Shown: in pieces, positions 8,340-18,518 of the stretch
How positions within the stretch are numbered: position 1 is the first letter of the stretch
Layout of the letters: every line of letters starts with the position of its first letter
Assembly: GCA_964006375.1 (NCBI GenBank)
Contig: OZ023264.1
Coordinates: 177,106,010-177,170,009, forward strand
Length of the DNA: 64,000 nt
Direction: 5' to 3'
Origin: Tillus elongatus
Taxonomy: Eukaryota; Arthropoda; Insecta; Coleoptera; Cleridae
Made by a program: the position numbers and the translations under genes
Notes under the pieces: model-generated
Database searches by the model: none
What the model was told of the DNA's origin: nothing
Seen by the model: only the letters and a program-made list of their open reading frames with translations

Positions 8340-10427
8340 ATTTGCAAAATGACGTCCATTTGCATCGAGACATTTTTGGCAATTTGTAACTGTTTTCCGT
8401 ACAACCCTAACAAGTGTATTTCTGTTAATACTATTTCTAAATGTGTCCAAAACTCTTTGTCTGAGGATTTATATGGTCGCAAGAGGAGCAAATTCATAGA
8501 CCTCATTCTTTGTGTGACCCCAGAAGTAGAAATCCAAGTGCGAAAGATCAGGGATCTAGGAAGACAAGATATTGGATCATTTAAGGAAATAATTCTTTTA
8601 GCAAACTGCTCTCTTAGGAAGTTCCTGACTTGAATGGTCTTGTGAGCCGGGCATTCTGTTGAAACCAGGTTCTTCTAAACCCATGTTCGGTTAGAGTAGC
8701 TCGTAAAGCTGGCACAATCTGGTTTCGCAAAAGCTTAGGTACATCTGTCCGTTTAGGTTGTAGTTAGAGGTGTGCAAAGCTTCGAAATTTCAAACCAAAC
8801 CCGAACTCGAAGCGAACCTTCTGTTCGCACTAGCGATGTTGAAGTAGTTCGAAGTTCGAAATATGTAATCCTCGAAAATAGTTGGAACTTCGTTGCTCAA
8901 CAATTCTTCAAAATTTAACTTTACAGGCATCGAATGCTACCAAAGGTAGCGAACTTGCGGCCCTGTTAACTCGGTAGCGGCGCTTTAAACTCGTTATCGG
9001 TGTCATTGAGTCGATAAGGCAATTTTAGAAGATTTCACTCATGCATATTTTTGACAGTTGGTGGGACATTTTGAGAGACTGCGGAGCCATTTAGCAATCA
9101 CAGAATTATTTTCCTTATATATCTTAGCCTCCCAATACCTTCTTCAGTAAGAACATTGTGATGGCGATGTTCAAAAGCAATTGGTAGCGTATATTTTCAG
9201 AATTTATGAGGATAGTTGCATATTTCTTCTGGAAAACACTGGTTTCAACATGCTTTATTTCACAATGAGCCAAAACAGTTGAATATTCCCAATCAGGAGA
9301 CAGTTCAGATTTTAAGTGGTCAATTTATATATCATGCCCACTTTGAACTCTCTTAATCTGTTTGCTAAAACTGCCTAGCCAATACCAATCAACAACATAT
9401 TTATAATTGAGCTTATCTGTATAATTCTAGAAAGCTAAAAAAGTTTCAAATATTTTTGTTTTTTTATTTTTGATTTAACTTTAACCCATTTTCACCCAAT
9501 CAACCTGCAAATTTGTCGAACCCTTCCTTTTTGTAAAAAGAATTGGAATCTTTACATATTGTATACAATATTCCTAAATTTTGTATTTAGGGAAATCATA
9601 TATGAAGCATTTGGGTAGTTCGATGCTTGATTTTGAATTTCTAAGAAGTTCGAAGTTCGACTGTGAACCATAGACATACTATTACAGAGGTTCGAAGTTC
9701 GAGGCAACATATTTGCTTGGGTTCGTTCATAGTTTGGTTCGAACAAAACATGGGTTCGCACATCTCTAGTTGTAGTCAAACAAAATGGTCCTATAAGTCG
9801 ATTTCCTGAAATGATCGATTTCCTGAAATGATTAATATTTTACAATAGGTGCCCAATTAAAAAAGGTAAGTTAGATTAAATTACCAATGATCCCACACCA
9901 AACGTTAATTCCAAATCTGGTTTGTAGACGTCTCTCTGCCACTTCGTGAGTGTTTTCCACAGCCCAATGATGAGTGTTGTGCTTATTAAAAACTCCACAA
10001 TTCGTAAACCTTCTCTCATCGGACCACAAGACATGATTAACAAAATCGTGATTTTCATTACACCTCCTAGGCATTCATCTTTGGTTTTGTTTCCTTAAGT
10101 CCTTGAATTATTGTGGGTTTGTATAGATGGTATTGGTTCTTTTTTAACACTCTGCATGCTGTTGATTTTGACACACAAATTTCCTGTTCTACAGTTCTCA
10201 CCGATGCACTAGGGTTTTCGTTGACAGCTTCTAGATTGTTCGAAGGCTCCATGTTTAATTAAATGAACTACGATTTTTCTGAATTCGGTTTTATGAGGCT
10301 GCCGTCGTTTGGGGTACATCTCCAAATACCTTGCTGAGGTAATGTCGGCGTTTCTGTGTGACTGCAAGTACATCGCTAACATGTTAAACTTTTCTTCATT
10401 GAAATAGAGAATACTGGCCATTTTCAA
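8340..10427 (-). pseudogene. Broken IS630/Tc1/mariner-like transposase, split by a hAT MITE
   Basis: Pieces read from 10427 leftward: an HTH region (FNEEKFNMLAMYLQSHRNAD, KRRQPHKTEFRKIVVHLIKH), a second HTH (VEQEICVSKSTACRVLKK), then the first catalytic Asp (LWSDERRFTNCGVFNK) and INVWCGIIG. A short intron appears to follow (GTAATTTAAT to TTTCAG near 9808), restoring GNRLIGPF. The hAT element at 8765-9768 then interrupts it. Beyond that are FRRTWFQQNARLT and, in another frame, PRSPDLSHLDFYFWGH, the third catalytic block. Frameshifts and the insertion make it non-functional. The same family is at 44.5-45.0 kb. Confidence 0.75.
8765..9768. mobile_element. Non-autonomous hAT element, 1004 bp
   Basis: An 8-bp duplication, GTTGTAGT, flanks it at 8757-8764 and 9769-9776. 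The ends are imperfect inverted repeats: TAGAGGTGTGC on the left and GCACATCTCTA on the right. The 8-bp duplication and TAGAG.TGTGC ends are typical of hAT. The interior is rich in TTCGAA and GTTCGAAGTTCGA motifs and has no transposase. Related fragments lie at 18.73, 21.35 and 24.87 kb. Confidence 0.88.
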
Positions 10428-10602
10428 CGGTTTTCGTCGATTTGTGTGTCAGATTTATGATTTTAATGAGAGAAAAGCGTACTACTTATTAAAACAAAAC
10501 TTTGACACTTTGAATTATTTAACGTCAAAGTCAGAGCCTCCCACAATGAAAAAAAGTTTAACTTATGAAAAGCCAATTTTCAGAGATATAAAACATGGAA
10601 TT

Positions 10603-10942
10603 CTTAGAAAAAAATAAGGCCCAACTTTACGAAGTGTGATATTTCGATGACACTCAAATTTTTTATGCACTTGTGAGACATCACTAGACTGGAAATGTTA
10701 CGCTCTTTCCACAAATAGAAAAATCCAATATGGCGGCCATAACAAAAATGAAAGTTGAGGCGGGTTACTGGGTAATAAAAAAAGATAGACATGTCATACA
10801 TACCATCTTATTTGTCTTAAAAAAGGTGTTGGAGTAATGTCACATTTTGACAGCTGTCAATTTAATCGTTTCGGATTTACTGGCAAAAAACGAAATCCGC
10901 CATTTTCGGTTTTTCGGCGATATTTCCAAAACCAATTGATCA
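10603..10942 (-). repeat. Right inverted arm of the mariner-like element
   Basis: This arm is complementary to 7853-8190. It contains CCAATATGGCGGCCATAA and GACAGCTGTCAA. About 125 bases to its right end in GGGACACATTATA with no counterpart on the left side. Confidence 0.82.
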
Positions 10943-11086
10943 GTCGTAAACCTGAAGCCGGATATTGAATGGACTAAGCTTCCTTTAAAATTTTCCCCAT
11001 TTAACCTTTGCTGTAGGTATAATAGGAGCCGAGATCCCTGTATAGAGAAGCGAATCTGGGACACATTATATATGTATGTATATATA

Positions 11087-13168
11087 CAGTGTGTCCACCG
11101 ATTGAGTGTGGGTAAGGTATGACAAAAAATTTTTGAATTAGATTATGATATTCTTGGAATCGTTCTTGCTTTGTCTTAAACTAAGATGTTGAGGAAATGA
11201 ACAAAATCAATCAATATACAGGGTGGTTTATAACTGATTTAATTAAATGTATTAAGAGTAAACTACCTTAGTTTATAAAGATATTGCAAAAAGTTATTAA
11301 CAAAACTTGTTTAGAATTAAAATTTATGACAGGCTTTTAATTTTCAGCCAGATCAGCATACTTTGAATTTTCAAGTAAATTATTAACATTTTTTCCCTAT
11401 TAACATGGAGCTTTTTACCTGTGGTTTTCTGAACGCAGGTGCGCAAAGTAAGTAACCATGCAATGTTAAATAATAATTTATTAGTAAAATACAAAACGCT
11501 TATTGCCAACAAAAATCAAAACGAACAACGAAAAATAAAGAAATTATTCAAATGTGCTGCCACCAACCGATACACATAATTCAGCCCGGTAAGTAAATGC
11601 TTTGTAGGCATTTTGAATATGTTGAATTGGAATACCGTCAATTGCCTCTCTTAACCTCAGTTTCAACAAATCAAGATCGTTGTTTAATGGAGCCGCGTAG
11701 ACTTTCTGTTTGAGATGGCCCCATAAAAATAAAAGTCAATTAAGGTAAGATCGGAACTTCTGGGAGGCCAAGGTATTGGCCCATATCGACCAATCCACCG
11801 CCCAGGAAATTCGCGATCTAACCATTCTCGAACGATTCCTGTTGCATGTGCTGGGTGGCCGTCATGCTGAAAGTATGCTGTTTGTCTATCTTCTAGTGAC
11901 ATGTTATGCAAATGGTCTTGAAGAATATTTTCCAGCATTTCGAGATAACTGTACTGGTTCATATTCCGCTCAAAAAAATATGGCCCAATTATCCCAGTGT
12001 AAGGAACAGCACACCACACATTTACTTTTTTATGGCATTGTCTTCTGCAATTAACTCTATAATTTGGATTCTCCATAGACCAATGCCATGCATTTTGGGA
12101 ATTTATCACCCCATTAGTGGTGAAAGTGGATTCGTTCGAAAAAATAATACTTCTGCCAAAATTGTGATTTTGTAGATATTGCTCGCTGTACCATAAACAA
12201 AAACCTAAACGTTTTGACTCGTCATTTTCTTCCAAAGTGTGTATAAGTTTTGCTTTGAAAGGTTTCATCTTGTTGGTACGATAAATTTGTTGCAAATGCG
12301 ATTTGCTAATATTGCTAATTTCTAATGCCCTTCTTCTTAATGATAATTTCGGAAAACTCCTAACAGAATTGTCTTCTTCATTTATGTCGGATTTTGTCTT
12401 CTTAACATTTAAAACACTCCCAGTACGCATAAATTTTGTAACAACTTTTTTTACACCAGTAGCAGAAACCGAATAATTTGGCCAGCATTCAAGGAGTTTT
12501 CTTATCACTCCCTGATAAGAATGTTCTTCACCCATACCATAGCACTGCACAATAAACACTTTTTGTTCTGTTGTTAACATTTTTAAATGCAGAAACTTGC
12601 CGTTCCTGACAAATAAAATTGACGTTTCAATTTTCCAAGTAAGTAGTATCCCGGGAAACGAACAACAAGGCAGAGCTCAAGTAGCCATGCAACTCGCCAA
12701 TTATTGCTTCGAATGTCCAATTGTGTGTTTACTTTACTTTTTTTATTGGTTGAGATGAAAGCAAACCTACCCCAAGTTTAATTATGGCAAAGAATTTTTT
12801 AATACAGCTTCAAGTAGTTTTTAAAGTACACCTAATCACAGAAGCCGTCGAACGTCATTTAAATAAAGTCGCAGCTAAAAAAAATCATAGTAGGCTGATC
12901 TGTTTGAAAATTGAGTTCCTGCCATAAATTTTAATTCTAAACAATTTTTGTTAATAACTTTTTGCGGTATCTTCATAAACGAAGGTAGTTTACTCTTAAT
13001 ACATTTCATTACATCAGTTATAAACCACCCTGTATGTTAATCGATTTTGTTCATTTTCTCAACATCTCAGTTTAAGACAAAGCAGGAGCAATTCCCAGGA
13101 TATCAGATTCTGATTCGAAATTTTTTTTTCACTTATACCTTACCCACACTCAATCCGTGGACACACTG
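11087..13168 (-). mobile_element. DD41D mariner-like transposon with TIRs of about 250 bp
   Basis: The ends begin CAGTGTGTCCACCGATTG and, on the other strand, CAGTGTGTCCACGGATTG. The match continues inward for about 250 bp (11087-11340 against 12915-13168), including an ACAGGGTGGTTTATAAC block. TA dinucleotides flank both ends (11085-11086, 13169-13170), as expected for the superfamily. One transposase lies on the minus strand. The right end abuts a (TA)n array. Confidence 0.9.
11544..12580 (-). pseudogene. DD41D mariner-like transposase with a frameshift and a lost catalytic Asp
   Basis: Translation starts at ATG 12580. Two N-terminal HTH regions (residues about 1-110) precede a DDE domain. 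The expected first Asp is Asn (IIFSNESTF). The second is present (YFQHDGHPAH), and the third position is LIDF in RSSDLTLIDFYFYG. The distance between the second and third Asp is 41 residues, hence DD41D. A frameshift near 11720 takes the frame off the expected DFFLWGHLK; the alternate frame continues RLREAIDGIPIQHIQNAYKA and ends at 11544. The Asp-to-Asn change and the frameshift imply no activity. Confidence 0.82.
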
Positions 13169-13169
13169 T

Positions 13170-13240
<71 letters not shown>
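13169..13240. repeat. (TA)n microsatellite at the DD41D element's right end
   Basis: An almost pure TA array of about 70 bp starts at the element's TA target duplication. The apparent open frames across it are artefacts. Confidence 0.95.
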
Positions 13241-13244
<4 letters not shown>

Positions 13245-13276
13245 GTGTAAATATCTATTTATGAACATTTCTTCAG

Positions 13277-13548
13277 GCATTGTGGCCCTCGTTTGAGTGC
13301 TGATGCCGCAGACAAGTTGAAGAGACGTTACGTCATGATGAGATCTGGGGCACTTCAACATGAAAAAGAAGTAGATAGAAGAAATACCATACCAATAACA
13401 GTTCGTCAGTTGGAAGCCATTATCCGTATGTCTGAAAGCCTGGCTAAGATGCAGCTATTACCATTTGCAACACAAACACATGTGGACGAAGCACTTCGTC
13501 TGTTTCAAGTTTCTACTCTAGATGCTGCAATGAGTGGTAGTCTGGCAG
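13277..13548 (+). CDS. Mcm5: MCM5 DNA helicase subunit, penultimate coding exon
   Basis: MCM5 is one of the six subunits of the MCM2-7 replicative helicase in the nucleus. The exon is bounded by acceptor TTTCTTCAG (ending 13276) and donor G|GTATGT (13549), and enters after two bases of a codon. It reads [19 protein letters not shown] and later [20 protein letters not shown] and [19 protein letters not shown]. This is the C-terminal end of the AAA+ module, including the SITVRQLEA region with sensor-2 residues. The split Gly codon joins exactly to 18289. Upstream exons with the Walker motifs are not in the window, so the preceding intron is over 13 kb and TE-filled. Confidence 0.95.
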
Positions 13549-13648
13549 GTATGTATTTTAGAATACTAAAAAGGACTATAAAAAAAAACACTTTTGTGCA
13601 AAAAAAAATCATGTGTTGTGAGAAATGATTGTAAATATGAATAAGTAA

Positions 13649-13757
13649 ATGGGCGAGTCCAGCAGGCGCCAGCGCTGCAAGCAGCTGTATTGTTATGTCA
13701 ATGACATTTGTGTCAATGACATTTGTGCAGCTACTGGCGCCTGGTGAGCTCGCCCAT
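13649..13757. mobile_element. Foldback MITE, GGGCGAGT family, copy 1
   Basis: The element is palindromic. ATGGGCGAGTCCAGCAGGCG at the left mirrors a right arm ending GAGCTCGCCCAT, with AGCTG/CAGCT inside. TAA flanks both sides (13646-13648 and 13758-13760), suggesting a 3-bp target duplication as in PIF/Harbinger elements. It lies in the last MCM5 intron. Relatives are at 39596-39705 and 39738-39964. Confidence 0.8.
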
Positions 13758-13768
13758 TAACTATGATA

Positions 13769-15340
13769 TTGATTTTTATTTTATTTTATTTATTTATTTA
13801 TTTATTCATACACCATCCAACAGCTTAAAAGCCAAATTAAGGATGGGCCAATACACAAAACATAATAACTAACAATAATTAAGCTAACAATACAAAAAAA
13901 GAGTCACATATTAGATCGCTTTGAAAAACATTTTTATCTCTGATATTTTACATGAGAAGATATCTAGACGGTCCTGCAGTACAGAGTAATCATTCCACAT
14001 CTGGTAAATTGGAGACGATCGCAGCAATTGTGTACGAGCAGTCGGGAGATAAAATGTGTCTGGAAAACGTGCTGCAATACAAGGCACATTGAAATTAAGT
14101 TGCTGAAGCAGACTAGGGCAGTCGAATACAGAATTAACCAATTTATATAAAAATATGAAACTGCACTGTCTGCGCATCGACAGACTCTGCAGACTAAAGC
14201 GAAGAAGTAAACTTTCCTGAGGAAAACCAATAGACGGATATCGACCATCCTCACGAAAGCTAAGAAATTTTAGAAATTTCCTTTTCACTGATTCCAGGCT
14301 TGCCACATGTATCTCATAAGTAGGAGCCCACACAACTGAGCCATATTCAAGTCGGGACCTAACCAAATAGCCAAAGAGCAGGAGGAGGGTGTCAGTCTGG
14401 GAGAAATTTTTCCTGCTTCTTATCAGAAACCCTAGAGTTTTGTAAGCAGAGCTGACAGTCTGCTCATAGTGTGGTTTAAAAGATAGAGTATCATCAAAAA
14501 CAATTCCAAGGTCCTTAACTGTCCCGGGGCGGTCAAGTGGAAGCCCTCTTATATTGTACCCGAAGGTGATTGCGTGCTTGTTTCGAGTAAAGGACATCAC
14601 ACAACACTTGGAAACATCCATAGAAAGACCACTCCGACAGCACCATTCATCAAGGATCTGAAGACAGTTCTGGAGCCGCAAACAGTCATCAATACTCGAA
14701 ATATATGCGAAAATCTTAATATCGTCTGCATACATTAAAAAAGGAACATGTAAAACATGTTTAACTGGGTCGATAAATATATTAAACAGTAATGGACCGA
14801 GTATGGAACCCTGCGGCACTCCCGAAGTTACGTGATAGGTGTTAGATTTGAAGCCCCCAACCTCAACAAATTGCCTCCTTCCATCCAGGTAAGATCTGAA
14901 GAAGCCAAGCAAGCTCTCGGAGAATCCGATAGCCCTCATCCTGTCAATCAGAACAGATTGATTTAGACAATCGAAGGCCTTAGATAGATCAGTATACATA
15001 ACATCAACCTGTGAAGAGCGGTCAAGAGCGGACGCAATGAACTGTGTAACGTCAACTAAATTCGTTACAGTCGATCTACCTGGAATGAAACCATGCTGTG
15101 AACTAGAGAGTCTGTTCTTTATGTGAAACAGTATTCGCTGAAAAAGGCAGGCCTCGAAAATCTTACAGGAGACACATAGTATGGCTATTGGTCGATAGTT
15201 TGATGGATCACCACTATCCTATGCCTTGAAGACAGGGAGAACCCGTGACAGATCCAAATCGCGGGGAATGTTCTAGATCTAAGAATCAGTTTAAAAATTT
15301 TCTTAAGTGAAGTCAGGAGAGCACATAAGCACTCGCGCAC
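13769..15340 (-). mobile_element. 5'-truncated jockey-like element in the last MCM5 intron
   Basis: Seen on the plus strand it starts with a TTTTATTTTATTTTATTTAT-like run, which is the A-rich 3' tail of a minus-strand element. It holds an RT frame at 13911-14999. RT-like sequence continues to about 15340 with interruptions. I could not define a target duplication. Confidence 0.75.
13911..14999 (-). CDS. Jockey-like reverse transcriptase, partial
   Basis: This is a 362-aa open frame. YTDLSKAFDCLNQSVLI (RT block with the first catalytic Asp) is followed by TSGVPQGSILGPLLFNIFID, MYADDIKIFAYI (catalytic YADD), KCCVMSFTRNKH, VKDLGIVFDDTLSF and LEYGSVVWAPTYE. It lacks the N-terminal RT blocks and endonuclease, which are degraded to the right. 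It differs from the copies at 1.7 and 19-21 kb, so it is a separate jockey-like lineage. Confidence 0.85.
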   Translation of the reverse strand: MYTDLSKAFDCLNQSVLIDRMRAIGFSESLLGFFRSYLDGRRQFVEVGGFKSNTYHVTSGVPQGSILGPLLFNIFIDPVKHVLHVPFLMYADDIKIFAYISSIDDCLRLQNCLQILDEWCCRSGLSMDVSKCCVMSFTRNKHAITFGYNIRGLPLDRPGTVKDLGIVFDDTLSFKPHYEQTVSSAYKTLGFLIRSRKNFSQTDTLLLLFGYLVRSRLEYGSVVWAPTYEIHVASLESVKRKFLKFLSFREDGRYPSIGFPQESLLLRFSLQSLSMRRQCSFIFLYKLVNSVFDCPSLLQQLNFNVPCIAARFPDTFYLPTARTQLLRSSPIYQMWNDYSVLQDRLDIFSCKISEIKMFFKAI

Positions 15341-15379
15341 CAAGAAACCATTTATTCTTTTTCGCCTCCCCCTTCTTTC

Positions 15380-15592
15380 TTATTCATCTTCTGCTGCTCC
15401 TTCATATGTCTGGTCTTCGATCTGTGTTTGACCCGATGCATATTTTTTTGTTACGCTGATGACCCCATCTTTAGGGTGGTCTTCCTGGGGCCGGCAGCCT
15501 TTAGGTTTTTCATCGCCTGCTAACTTCACCAGTCTTTCTTTATGCATCCTTGAGATGATCAGGCACCATTTCTCCTTTTTACTCGTCGCCAT
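15380..15592 (-). other. Unrecognised 70-aa open frame
   Basis: It starts at ATG 15592 and encodes a hydrophilic, Lys/Glu-rich peptide beginning MATSKKEKWCLIISRMHKER and ending GAAEDE. I do not recognise it. It lies antisense within the MCM5 intron beside the jockey remnant and may be a retrocopy fragment or chance. No promoter or splice signals support it. Confidence 0.2.
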
Positions 15593-15599
15593 CTTACAT

Positions 15600-16027
15600 C
15601 ATGAACCCGGCAGTGCTGCCTGATTGTTACATTACTGATGTTTGTAGTAGTTGTCTACTCATTTTAGTCTATTTGATATTCCTTCTTCCATATGACTTGT
15701 CTCAGCTCCTGAGGTTGTAGTGGCTTTCTCTGTTTATTAAATCATTTCTTGGTAGAGGTTGCAGTTACTAGTATATCTACACACAAATTGTCAAATATAA
15801 GGGTAATTATACAGATGAAACGGTAAACATGGTTTGTGCAAAATGTTTTGAAAAACACGCTTAAAAGCATCTCTATATGCATATGCAACAAGGGAAATGT
15901 TGTGAAATCAACCCCTCCAAAAACTAGAATGAATAGGCGTGCTGGGCGGGGAAGGAAACATAAAGGTAAAGTCGCTAAAATAGCTTCGTTGGACCTTTAT
16001 AAGCACCCTTTTATACATTTTGCATCA
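15600..16027. other. Intron sequence without recognised features
   Basis: This is AT-rich intronic DNA. Near 15930-15960 a short stretch (GTGCTGGGCGGGGAAGG) resembles the block near 41605-41625, suggesting a dispersed repeat fragment. No gene is visible. Confidence 0.4.
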
Positions 16028-16440
16028 GGTTAGGTTAGGTTTGATTGTGAATGGGCCATCATGGTCCCTCCACTGCGACCTTAAGGTCTATTGTGGCTCA
16101 CGCCTAATAGTCTATATTTCGCCCAATAAAGCCAGCCTCCTCCAGAGATCGATAATCTTTGTGGGCGAAAGTTGATCCAGATCTTCTAGATGAAGCTTTG
16201 TCTTGCCAAAAAGCCAGTATCTTGTCTTGCCCCCACCGGACAGGAACACCGTACGTGCTCTGCTGTTTCGTCACTCCACATACACAGCCGGCACTCAGTT
16301 TCCTGACCGACTCCAATTTGGTGCATGTGGTGACGCAAGCGACAGTGTCCTGTATACAGACCAACTAGAATACTCAGTTGTTGTCTGTTTAGCTCTAGAA
16401 GTTTTTTAGCCCTCGACTCTGACGGCCATTTATGAAGGTC

Positions 16441-17442
16441 TTAGAGTGAGCCAATCCTGGCAGATTTTACCATTGCTGGATTGTCATTCTTTCTGTCCAG
16501 GTCTTTAAGATGCATTTTGCTGTTCATGATGATATCCCCAGCACAGGTTCTGGTCCAATGGATCCCCTGGGCACAACTCGTGGCAAGCGTGTCAGCCGCA
16601 ACATTGTCATCATCCGAGTGATCCCGTATCCAGACCAGCGACACCTCATTGCAGCTGCCCAGTTCGTTGAGGGCAGATTTACAACTCCATACCGCTTTTG
16701 AATTGCAACGGTAGGAACCACGGGCCTTTATTGCAGCTTGCCTATCTGAATATATCTTTATCGATTTTTGTGTGCACTGGGTTTGTATACTTTCCCTTGC
16801 ACACATCTTGATGGCATACACTTCTGCCTGGTGTATGGTTGCGTACTTTCCGAGGCTAGTTGATAGTCTAGCATCAGTGTTGTTCCCATATGCGCTGGCT
16901 CCTACCCCCCTATCAGTTTCGGATGGAATATAGTTCCAAGCCAGACTGGCTCTATACAGCCTGATGAGGAATGTGAGGAGAGCCTCCAGTCCATTTTCTA
17001 GTAGGCCCGGCGCCTTAAATGGCTGGAAATGTCTCACAGCACACTCCACTGCCGAGGCTGTAACTATTTTCCGAGCAACCCGCCAGTCTTCCCTTTGAGG
17101 GCGTTTAAATCGACCCCCGGCTGGCAGGACATCTTTACTGCTCGGGATCAGACAATATGGGAAGTGTGTGTGTGTGTGTGTGTGTGCTAAGAGCTGTAAC
17201 GTTTCTTTCCGTGATTCTGTAAAGGAACCATCTGGTCGTTTTATTGATCCCAGTTCCTGGACACGGTCGCATGAGAGAATCCTTAGGATCCTGGTGCTGC
17301 TGGGCAAATTAGCGATGTCCCCGCAGTACCTGCTCCAGGACTCCCTCTTAGCGTTCCTTATCTCTTTGTTGTAATGTGTTAGAGCGGATTTATATTGTTC
17401 CCAGTTGCCTGTAGTCTTAGCACGATTGAAGAGACGTCGCAC
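16441..17442 (-). pseudogene. Internally deleted LOA-like ORF2 (RT core missing, RNase H kept)
   Basis: The frame is open for 333 aa but is a fusion. It runs through the pre-RT linker (RRLFNRAKTTGNWEQYKSAL) to LYRASLAWNYIP, then jumps directly to RNase H at VGASAYGNNTDARLS. The RT blocks including YADD are deleted. RNase H motifs (HQAEVYAIKMCA, IYSDRQAAIK, LVWIRDHSDDDN) are also damaged; Gly-His-Ser became Asp-His-Ser. A GT/CA microsatellite (17165-17187) has expanded within the frame. Confidence 0.8.
17165..17187. repeat. (GT)n microsatellite
   Basis: About 11 GT units lie inside the degraded LOA-like ORF2, encoding a run of alternating His and Thr on the minus strand. Confidence 0.9.
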
Positions 17443-17872
17443 TTCTCTTCGTAGTTTTTCGAGGTTTTTGTTCTACCAAGTAGACCCCCGACTATCTTTT
17501 TTTGTCTTTAGTGGACAGTTTTCGTGATATGCTGAGACTTTAGGATCCCTTACCTGTTCAGCTGCAATCTCAATCCCTTTATGATCCCTCACTGTGGGGA
17601 TAGCTGACACAAGTCAGGCAGCGAGGGATTGCTTGTAGCCCTCCCAATCCGTCCTCCTCGGGTCGCGATACTCCTCCACAGGTCTAGGGCCTATTTCAAT
17701 CTCAAATAGGATATGGACATCTGAACATTTTACATCAACACTTCATCTTAATAATGCTTACAATAAAACACCCCCTCCCCGCGTGTCTATTTGCTCCAGG
17801 TCGCCCAGCTTCTCTGGGGGTTGAAGGGACAACATTTTTCTTGTTGTTTATGCACAAAACACTCTACGAAGA

Positions 17873-17945
17873 TGGTCTGGACGACCTGATCTGACCTGAC
17901 TCGACCTGACATGATCCGATCTGACCTGACCTAACCCGACCTGCT
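17873..17945. repeat. Degenerate 10-bp tandem repeat
   Basis: Repeats of the type GACCTGATCT and GACCTGACCT run for about 70 bp in the last MCM5 intron, with point changes between units. Confidence 0.75.
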
Positions 17946-18288
17946 CAAAGAAACGTAGGAAAAACCCGAAGAGCACAAAAACATGCATTTTACAAAGAAA
18001 AAATATATATAACAATGTTTGTTTAAACTTACTGTATCTGGCCAGCAATTAACAAAATAATGTCAATAACTTGGAAACAACAAATTTCCACAATGTAAAA
18101 ATAGTCTCAAAGTGTGTATAGGGGAGTAAACTTCATCTATCAGCAGTCAGTTTTACTTAAAACTGCCTCTCATCTGCAGTATCAGCAAAATAACAATTTG
18201 TTGTATTGAAGCCTAAATTAATTGAAACAAACACTTCTAGGAAATAATATACTGGTGTCAAAAATCCACTTATAAAGTTGTATTTTAG

Positions 18289-18518
18289 GTGCTGAAGGCT
18301 TCACTACAGAGGAAGACTATGAAATGGTTGTGCAAATTGAAAAACAGTTGAAACGCAGGTTTGCTATAGGTACTCAGGTATCACAACAGGTCATTGTTCA
18401 AGATTTTGTAAAGCAGCAATATCCAGAACGAGCAGTTCTAAAAGTAGTACATGCTATGATTCGCAGAGGACAACTCCAGCACAGAATGCAACGTAAAATG
18501 CTGTACAGAATTAGTTAG
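18289..18518 (+). CDS. Mcm5: MCM5, last coding exon (winged-helix C terminus)
   Basis: Acceptor TATTTTAG ends at 18288. The first two bases complete the Gly codon split from 13548. The exon reads [20 protein letters not shown], then [19 protein letters not shown], and ends [11 protein letters not shown] with TAG at 18516-18518. This is the conserved MCM5 C-terminal winged-helix region after the AAA+ module. The intron between the two exons is 4.7 kb and holds a MITE, a jockey-like and a LOA-like element. The reading frame is intact, so the gene looks functional. Confidence 0.95.

Larger units (their letters stand above)
7853..11067 (-). mobile_element. Mariner-like DNA transposon with arms of about 340 bp
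   Basis: Two inverted arms at 7853-8190 and 10603-10942 match over most of their length, for example GACAGCTGTCAA and GGCCGCCATATTGGATTTTT on one side and their complements on the other. The right side continues to a GGGACACATTATA end near 11067, like the GGGACACACTGTATA end at 45.9 kb. The matching outer left segment is absent, so the left end is truncated. Between the arms lies a broken, intron-containing transposase on the minus strand and a nested hAT MITE. Confidence 0.8.
16028..17760 (-). mobile_element. Internally deleted LOA-like element with TTAGG-like 3' end
   Basis: On the plus strand it begins GGTTAGGTTAGGTT (16028-16041), the 3' end of a minus-strand element, followed by a 3' UTR nearly identical to that of the copy at 27109. 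The coding part reads from the linker (NKNLEKLRREVRRLFNRAK) to the C terminus, but most of RT is missing. The right end is degraded, with no clear target duplication. Confidence 0.75.

Noticed and set aside
8186..8633. Small frames between the mariner-like arm and the hAT element as separate genes
   Set aside because: They overlap the degraded transposase C terminus on the minus strand or its antisense.
13047..13361. Open frames made of alternating Tyr-Ile across (TA)n arrays (also near 41.7, 45.9 and 49.9 kb)
   Set aside because: They arise from the dinucleotide repeat, are open on both strands and have no protein family.
17873..17945. Regulatory site cluster in the MCM5 intron
   Set aside because: A simple decaying 10-bp tandem repeat explains it.
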